This document shows, in pieces, positions 57,901 to 64,000 of a DNA stretch of 64,000 nt. Every line of letters starts with the position of its first letter. The first letter of the stretch is position 1. The stretch is from Halichondria panicea (taxonomy: Eukaryota > Porifera > Demospongiae > Suberitida > Halichondriidae). A program made the position numbers and the translations under genes. Under the pieces are notes generated by a model that was not told where the DNA came from, did no database searches, and saw only the letters and a list, made by a program, of their open reading frames with translations. The stretch covers positions 2,929,001 through 2,993,000 of the forward strand of contig NC_087392.1 of the NCBI RefSeq assembly GCF_963675165.1. The letters run 5' to 3'.

Positions 57901-60900
57901 GGGCGAGCGAGCAATTTGTGTTTGTTGTACAGTGCATGATGTGGTAATTTAAGTTTATTTATCGAATGAAATGAAATTAGTAACAGTGATTGTGTAACAG
58001 TGAATAAAAACCGAGTAGTCTGATGCAGTGGATTAGATACGACTTCCCTGTGCCAGCTGTATACCCGTGACAATTATTCTGAGTAGTGTAGAGTTGTTGT
58101 GGTCTTTGACTGTGGTGTAACATCAAGATTCAAGGTGAAACATATGTATGAGTGAAAGTTCAGCATGAAAGAGCTGGCTATACAAACTAACATGAGGAGC
58201 AAGGTTAGGAGCAAGGAGATATTATCACTTCTTGCTGGAACCAAATTACAAGATAGTATACTGTGAACAATCCTTGCCGGGTAAGTAAGTTACTCTGACC
58301 TGTTGTAAGCGTGCCAGTGTGGCCTCAGAAGTTTCCATCTGAGCTGGTCTGACCTGCCAGAGTGCTGTATTGTCTAAAGGTGCATGTGCAACTTCAGAAG
58401 TCTCCACCTGAGCTGCTCTGACCTGTCGTAGTGACTGGTCTCGATCTCTGTTTTGTTCTGTTGAGCTAGCAGGTTTATTATCACAAAAACACAAGACTTG
58501 GAAGTGAAACATGGCAAGTAAGCTGCTGTGACCTCCTGCAGGCGTGCCTGTGTGACCTTAGGCTCAGAAGGTCCCCATCTGAGCTGCTCTGACCTGCTGT
58601 AGGTGTGCTTGTAGCCTCAAGAGTCTGTGTCTTGTCTGAGCCTTTGTCTGAGTGTAGCTAGCTCTTGTGCCCATGCGCAGCTTTCACGTAAAAGTTGGTA
58701 AAGGGTCACGAGTACAAAAAACAAATATCGTGCCGGTCCACGACACACACAGACAAAATTGCACTAACTCGCTTCGCTCGCCCCAATAAATGCCATGATA
58801 AAAATACACATGATAAATATATTGGTGTATGACAAGTACGTATCAGTCTTCAAAACATTTTCCAGTAGAAGCTCTGAGCGGTCATCAAGTTACTAGAAAC
58901 AACACAAAACTAGTACAACAATGTAGTCATTTTAAACTTCCAAAAACACTTCTAGCTCTGTGTTCTTGCTCTTATATGATGCTTCTTATCATTCTGGAGG
59001 GCGGGTCGAAGAGTTTTTTTCTTTCCAGGCCAACAAACTCTCACAAAATAATAATAATTATGTAGACTAACTCCACTTAAAATGGTGGTCAGAGCCAAGG
59101 AAAACAGCCTCTTGTGAGCTTTTAGTAGCCTTTTTTCGAAATATCTCTTCGACCCGCCCTGCATATAGTGAAGCTACAGTAGACTGTACCTAAGCTTTAT
59201 AGTAAAAATGTCTATTCGAGCCATGAAATGACTACTGCGTTTCAGCTGGACTTTCAGCTCATTCTAAGATCACTAGATCTAGCTCATGAATAATTAATGA
59301 GCAAACGGTTGACCGTAACCTTAACTTACCATACTGGAGGGCAGCTCGAAGCATTGTTTTCTTTCCAGGCCAAGAAACACTCACAAAATATTTTAAATGG
59401 CTGTCAGAGCCAAGAAAAACAGCCTTCTGAGAGCTTTCAGTAGACAGTAAGTGTCTATTCGATCTATAAAATGACTACTGCATTTCAACTGGAGTTTCAG
59501 TTTATTCCAGTGGCTCACGAATTAAGTTTAACTGTACCAAGGGAGAGACAAGACTGCCATCCAGATATGCGATTGTACACACTTAGCCTCGATTCCAGGC
59601 CGATTAAAATACGGCCTGGTACCTATTGCAGGGGTGATAGTGCGCATGCGTTAGTTTATTCACCAGAATCTGGGGAATCCCCTTTTTCTTCCTTCATCAG
59701 CTTAGCTCTCTATTGCGTTGTTCCAGAAGGCTTTCACACTAGTCTGAAGCCAGAAGAGGTTCTCATCTACCTCTATGACGGTTGTATGGTCAGGATGTCT
59801 TACCTTGGATCTGTACAGGCTATGGGAAGTGTATGGTGCCTCAAACTGCCACTTGCAAAGACAACCCGGCTATAGGACCATCCTAGACGTAGATGAGAGC
59901 CTCTTCTGTCTTAAAACTAGTGTTCAAGCCTTCTAGACCAACGCAATAGACGGCATAAGCCACAGCTTCACAGAACTCAGTCTTTGAGATAAAGTATTAC
60001 GGAACATATTCTTAGTAAACGGACTAATTTCCGGATAATTTACTAAGGTTTTACGTTCGTGGTACGATTACCCATATTCTGGGTAATTTGAAGCGCATGC
60101 GCACTATCACCCCTGCAATAGGTACCAGGCCGTATTTTAATCGGCCTTGAATCGAGGCTAGTACACACTCATACAATGGCTTAATGAGTGATTAATACTC
60201 ATTAAGTACATGTATGTATGTCATTGTGCGAATTTCTTACCATCGACTAGTCTCGCGAGCAGCCGTCGAAGGGGGAAGGACGTCTGATCGAACCAGCTGC
60301 TTTTCCATGGCCCTGTTTCGGAATGCTGTCGCATCAATCAGATTGCCAGATTTCTAATAATTAAAGAGTGTGGTTTTACGTAATCGGTAGAAAGGAAGTC
60401 TGCGCTATAAAGATAAGCAGCTAGCAGAAGCCTAGAAGCTAGATTACTCTGCACAAAAAAGTCAGCTGCTGCTATTCGTGACAGTGTTGCTGCCACAAAG
60501 CTAGGTTATAAGGAGCTCAAACCCAATCAAAAGCTTGCTGTAAGTGAAAGATTTTGTGAAAGAGAATGTTGAATGGTAGATAGATGGTACCTAGAAACGT
60601 GTTTGTCTGGGAGCAGCTCTTGAGGGAACTATGCGTTCTGTAGTCCTTCTTGTAGAGAATAATACTCTTTGCAGACTATTTAAAATACTGTGCTTTAAAA
60701 AATTTGCATTTCATGCTTTGATGTGGCCACCCTTAATGATGTAGTTATATCAGCTAAGAGACCTGCAGGTAGTTGGCGCATGAATCTCATTAAAATGCCC
60801 ATTTTAGAGCTGTAATAATAATTATTATCACCAATCAAGTATCATTTTTAAAAAGTAGAAAATATAATAAACTACTGCTTGATGTTAATAGTAATATTAG

Positions 60901-63900
60901 TTCCACCAGTAATAGATATGGTAGGCATAAAGTTCTCTTGGGAATCTTGTTGCTTGAGACACACGCTTAGACTTCGGTTCTTGCTCCTCAACTGTAGACA
61001 CAGTCTTACAATTTAGAACATCATAGGTAGCTTGTTTGAGATTCGTTTGTAAGCTCTAACCCCGTCCGTGCTCGAGTGGCCTGTTCTGCTCATAATCAGT
61101 TCATCGACTTGAGCATCAAATAGTCTAGTTGCCGAAGACACTCTCAACGAATGATTGGTATAATGCCCATCATATCCTCCATCTTTCATCAGGTTGTACA
61201 CCACTTTGGACAGGACATTGGACATTTTTCAAAAAATGCATAATACACACACTCAGTATAAGGCAGGTTTACGGTGGCCCTGAGCGCTACTCTAGTTGGT
61301 AGTTCATACTTGATAGTTCAAACGTGTAGTTGGTAGTTCGCAGTTGCTACTTGATAGTTCAAATGCGTAGTTGGTAGTTTGCAGTTGCTACTTGATAGTT
61401 CAAACACGTAGTTGGCAGTTGGGAGTTGGCAGTTGGCAGTTGGGAGTTGGGAGTTGGTAGTTGGTAGTTGGGAGTTGGGAGTTGGTAGTTGGCAGTTGGG
61501 AGTTGGTAGTTGGCAGTTGGCAGTTGGCAGTTCGTAGCCTTTAAACTTTGCAATAGCCTGCTTTTAAATTATGATACTGGGACCGATATCTAGCTGGCCT
61601 AAGACGGCAATATTAATTTTATATGTACACATCTAGGTAGGGAGATCATTTCAAGTCTAATCCTCATGTACCAGATCCCAGCAGGGAGGGGGGAATTATA
61701 GAAACAGGTTTTGCATGGCACTTTTAGATTATATTGAGGCTATTTAAAGTTATGGTTAAAAGATTAGAGGCAGTGCAAAGATCTACATGTACATGCTAAC
61801 TGCAAAGTTTAAAGGTCACGAACTACCAACTGCCAACTCCCAACTGCGAACTACCAACTACCAACTGCCAACTGCGAACTACCAACTACCAACTGCCAAC
61901 TCCCAACTGCGAACTACCAACTACCAACTGCCAACTGCCAACTGCCAACTGCCAACTGCCAACTACCAACTGGAGTAGCACTCAGGGCCACCGTACAGGT
62001 TAGTTCAATGTACTGTGTAATAATTATGCTAGTTAGTTCAATGTTCAAGGGCCTGTTATCAGTGACTCACTGATCACTAAATCGATTGGGAGGGAAGTTG
62101 CTTTTGAGGCCTTGCCTGTAGTTGAACGAGCTCCTCTGATGGCTGGGATTGAAGATCTTAAGAGTGAGAACGAGAGGTGGCATCTCAGCCAATTCATTGT
62201 GGAGGTATAGGGTTGGTCCCATTTTGCGGCCAGGAGGGTGGCAAGACGCTTGTAGGTGGATGTTGAAGCGGGGCGGAGTGTGTGGCTTCTGCACGACCAC
62301 TAATTGACCGAGGCGCAGTCATGCCTCAGCAACAACACTCCTGGGGTTCTCAATACTACTAAGAAACCTAGTACACCTAGTCTAACTAATACTTTGTTCA
62401 ATATTTAATATGACGTGTTCTGACAATACTTGACATTAATCAATTATTAGTAACTGTTTGACAACAATAATAATGATATTCATACACATGTCACATTCCT
62501 GAGTATCACGGAAAAACGGTGGGTTCGACCATAGATAAACGAAAGAAAGGGATAGGCAACACCCCACGTGATGCTAGATAAATGTAGGTAAATGCAGTGT
62601 GTGACGTCACACCCTCTGGTTGGAGGCGAGTTGCGCTCAAGAAAGTACACAATGATCACTATATCTGCTTATTTTTCTCGTAGGGGGCCTAAAAGAGAAA
62701 TTCAAAGCAATCAGGCATCATGCACACATACACCCAGCACTACTGATAGCTACAGCTGCTATGTTAGTGCCGAGCTTTCTTTTATTCAGCTTGATTTGTG
62801 TGAAAAAACACCAAATTGTCAGTTTGTGTACCTCTATCTCCAATATGAAATAATTTTATAACATACATGTTTCACAGAATTAAAGTGTGTTTTTAACTGC
62901 ATGGAACAAAGCATATTTTCCAGCTCTCAATGCAGTGAAGTAGTGGCAGCACCATATGAAACGTTTCTCCAAAGTCCAGAAAGTTTGCGTACCTCTCCTG
63001 CTCTTACTGTAGACTCGCAAGCCGTCACTGTTGCAGGCGAACAGTAGACTGGTCAAACTCCGTGTAGAGACTCGTGTAAGGTTTGCCACGATATTTGTGG
63101 CAACTAACTGCATGCGGTTACCGCAAGATCGTTGATAGTGACGTATCACTAGAAAACTCTACGTAGCACAGCAGTATAGTGACGTCACGAAAACCGCAGC
63201 CACTTAGAATCTATCTGATATGCTGACTGTGCAACACGAGTCTCTACACGGAGTTTGACCAGTCTACTGTTCCCCTGCAACAGTGACGGCTTGCGAGTCT
63301 ACTCTTACTGTACATGGTAATCTAGTTTGAGGTGCTCTAAGACACAGTTTAGGTATTAGAAAGTGGAACACAAGTATCTTTATCTGTATTGTGTGATCGA
63401 AGAGATGGCATTTGAAGGACTTGGGAACAGACCTGTTATGGTTTGTAGAGAGTACTGACACCCCCTTTGGAGCTCACTTCCTCATCACTTTGCATAAGCA
63501 GCTCTAGATTAATAGCCTATGTCTAAGTGTATCTGGTGTCCTCAAGAGCACAGCTTGCTATAATACTACAAACTATAAAATCTTTACTGACATTTTGAGT
63601 GCACACACCCCTTTTTGGCCCCTTTTTAGCAACTCGCCTCATCCAAACGGAAGTGCTGGGCGTTGCCTATCCCTTTCTTTCGTTTATCTATGATTCAACC
63701 AGACGTCCTTCCCCCTTCGACGGCTGCTCGCGAGACTAACCATTGACCTTGTGGAAGCAAATCGCTGCCATAGGGTTAATGGTAGTTGGGCGGAGCCAAA
63801 CCCTGGACGCTCACGGTGAGCGTCCAGGGTTTGGCTCTGCCCAACTAAGGTTAATGGTAGGATGAGCAGCACTATGCTCATACCGATATACATTTCTACA

Positions 63901-64000
63901 TGATACTTAACTTGTGTCTACCTTTTAGCCATTGAAATCTTCTCCCAGCCATTGAAGCTACCACAAACAAATACTTCCTTGCCTCCTCCATCCCAGGAGA
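54995..64000 (-). CDS. AMPK-beta-type glycogen-binding domain (CBM48) exons, 5' end outside window
   Basis: Exons: beyond 64000 to 63922, 55345-55243, 55181-55127 and 55077-54995; phases 2, 0, 1 and 0 agree. The frame reads SWDGGGKEVFVCGSFNGWEK, then LGVFTATVPLSEGRHEYKFV and VDGEWMLDVNQ, then GALNNVCWIPE, a full CBM48 as in the AMPK beta subunit. The residues that bind glycogen in AMPK (Trp of GSFNGW, Lys of HEYKF, Trp of GEWMLD, Asn of LNN) are all kept. After it comes a Ser-rich stretch (VSSAVSSAMSQDSHASSED), not the AMPK beta C-terminal domain. If unspliced, the frame stops a few codons after 54995. If the weak donor AAC|GTAATC is used, it joins in phase to 54805, the RRM/PARP gene. An 8.6-kb repeat-filled intron splits the domain. 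Confidence 0.78.
55750..56106. repeat. Short palindrome and family A element in the large CBM intron
   Basis: CAGATTAGGT and ACCTAATCTG face each other at 55750-55778. The family A element runs 55789-56106, from CAGTAGAACCTCGATTATCC to GGATAATCGAGGTTCTACTG, and its right end is doubled (a second GGATAATCGAGG at 56054). Confidence 0.75.
56291..56830. repeat. Palindromic element with TCGAC-rich tandem repeats
   Basis: Arms 56293-56380 and 56583-56672 are inverted copies (GAGTAGGCCTATTCTGTGTT on the left, its complement on the right). The centre (56390-56550) is GC-richer. From 56660 to 56820 the sequence repeats ACATCGACCTTTATGACGTC-like units with decay. Confidence 0.75.
56845..57035. repeat. 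Family H fragment
   Basis: TACAGCCTTTTCAAAGCTTG and the next ~60 bases match 9640-9700. It ends TTTATGGAGGTTCCACTG, a Tigger-like end. Confidence 0.65.
57345..59510. repeat. Nested cluster of family E copies with two insertions
   Basis: E copy 1 (57345-57820) is split by a family C element at 57472-57716 (ends ACTGTATAGTGCGAAAGAAA and CATTTCGCGCTATACAGT). E copy 2 (57818-59324) is split by an unrelated ~910-bp insertion at 57876-58786 whose ends carry GGGGCGAGCGAG and its complement. A third, 3'-side fragment runs 59325-59510. The order of events follows from the interruptions. Confidence 0.78.
59584..60160. repeat. 577-bp element with ~66-bp terminal inverted repeats
   Basis: Left end TAGCCTCGATTCCAGGCCGA continuing through TGATAGTGCGCATGCG; right end is its near-perfect complement, GCGCATGCGCACTATCACCC to CGAGGCTA. 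The inside has no transposase. Confidence 0.88.
61013..61225 (-). pseudogene. C-terminal fragment of a Crypton-type tyrosine recombinase
   Basis: 70 residues in frame: GHYTNHSLRVSSATRLF has the His-x-x-Arg of box II (NHSLR); MSRTGHSSTDGVRAYKR has the second His (TGH) and the catalytic Tyr (AYKR). This spacing and wording are those of the Crypton-derived domain of KIAA1958/QRICH1/ZMYM proteins (from memory). The first Arg region is missing, because the frame is broken upstream where the foldback element lies. It is a relic, not an active gene. Confidence 0.7.
61271..61996. repeat. Foldback element with 7-bp tandem arrays in its inverted ends
   Basis: Ends GGTGGCCCTGAGCGCTACTC and GAGTAGCACTCAGGGCCACC are inverted. 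Next to each lies an array of 7-mers GTAGTTG / GCAGTTG / GGAGTTG (left, to about 61535) and their complement (right, from 61822). The central ~285 bp is unique. Confidence 0.88.
62527..63690. repeat. Family G element (~1.16 kb) holding a second inverted pair
   Basis: Ends CATAGATAAACGAAAGAAAG (then GGATAGGCAAC) and its complement. Inside, 63006-63077 and 63230-63302 are inverted copies of about 70 bp (GACTCGCAAGCCGTCACTGT). Confidence 0.82.
63785..63845. repeat. Perfect-type hairpin with 30-bp arms and 1-nt loop
   Basis: Left arm starts GTTGGGCGGAGCCAAACCCT; right arm is its complement with one mismatch. GGTTAATGGTAG is present as a direct repeat on both sides (63774-63785 and 63849-63860). 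Confidence 0.92.

Larger units (their letters stand above)
60248..63738. mobile_element. 3.5-kb region bounded by perfect 39-bp inverted repeats
   Basis: 60248-60286 (TAGTCTCGCGAGCAGCCGTC and following) and 63700-63738 are exact inverted copies. Inside are a tyrosine-recombinase fragment (61013-61225), a foldback element (61271-61996) and a family G element (62527-63690). Whether the two ends belong to one transposon or to two separate short elements cannot be decided here. Confidence 0.6.

Noticed and set aside
59471..59875. 134-residue frame as a gene
   Set aside because: It runs across the end of one family E fragment into a terminal-inverted-repeat element and resembles no protein.
61359..61978. 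Repetitive coding sequences (LPTANYQ repeats) on both strands
   Set aside because: They are translations of the 7-bp arrays of the foldback element, open in several frames because the unit has no stop.
61300..61980. CRISPR-like or telomeric repeat array
   Set aside because: There are no unique spacers, the unit is 7 bp, and the arrays are mirror images inside an element in an animal genome.
62067..62300. 77-residue minus-strand frame as part of the recombinase
   Set aside because: No recombinase motif is visible and it is separated from the fragment by the foldback element.
54995..64000. AMPK beta subunit
   Set aside because: The glycogen-binding domain matches, but the C-terminal domain that binds the alpha and gamma subunits is absent from the following exons.

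Overview
This window is animal nuclear DNA and most probably comes from a sponge (demosponge-like). Genes are close together, split by many short GT-AG introns (often 50-200 bp), placed on both strands, and separated by AT-rich DNA full of small inverted-repeat elements. The gene set is metazoan: a class I POU homeodomain factor, mitochondrial OSCP, a DHHC palmitoyltransferase, DCAF6, FAAP100 and a complete cation-independent mannose-6-phosphate receptor. The sponge assignment is inference. All gene models below were built by hand from reading frames, splice-site sequences and intron phases, without transcript data.

Layout from left to right. 1-2288 (-): LolA-like-domain secretory protein, 3' end outside the window. 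2810-3823 (+): POU class I factor in one exon. 5277-10131 (+): ATP synthase OSCP in eight exons. 10413-10781 (-): TMEM242-like ATP synthase assembly factor. 11081-13748 (+): DHHC palmitoyltransferase with two alternative catalytic exons. 15153-19240 (-) and 19334-21927 (+): DCAF6 and FAAP100, head to head with 93 bp between start codons. 22163-34460 (-): CI-MPR/IGF2R orthologue with 24 exons and 15 repeats. 34874-37322 (-), 40886-48080 (-) and 48295-49441 (+): three paralogous genes built from one cysteine-containing extracellular module that I cannot assign to a named family. 38079-40766 (+): kelch-repeat protein lying between them. 50217-54805 (-): RRM/KH-like/PARP protein. 54995-64000 (-): exons of a glycogen-binding CBM48 domain that are in splice phase with the PARP gene and may be its N-terminus.

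Functional themes. OSCP and TMEM242 both serve the mitochondrial ATP synthase and are neighbours. FAAP100 (Fanconi core complex) and DCAF6 (CUL4-DDB1 substrate receptor) share a very short promoter. The CI-MPR keeps the repeat number and sorting-signal layout of the vertebrate receptor. The three modular genes share one phase-0 intron position inside every module, and one of them has recently expanded by a 499-bp exon-plus-intron duplication.

The 8.6 kb from about 55.35 to 63.92 kb is one intron, if the CBM model is right, and is packed with nested terminal-inverted-repeat elements, a tyrosine-recombinase fragment, foldback arrays and palindromes. At least eight small inverted-repeat families recur through the window, nearly always in introns or between genes. 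I saw no rRNA, tRNA, CRISPR array or viral gene.
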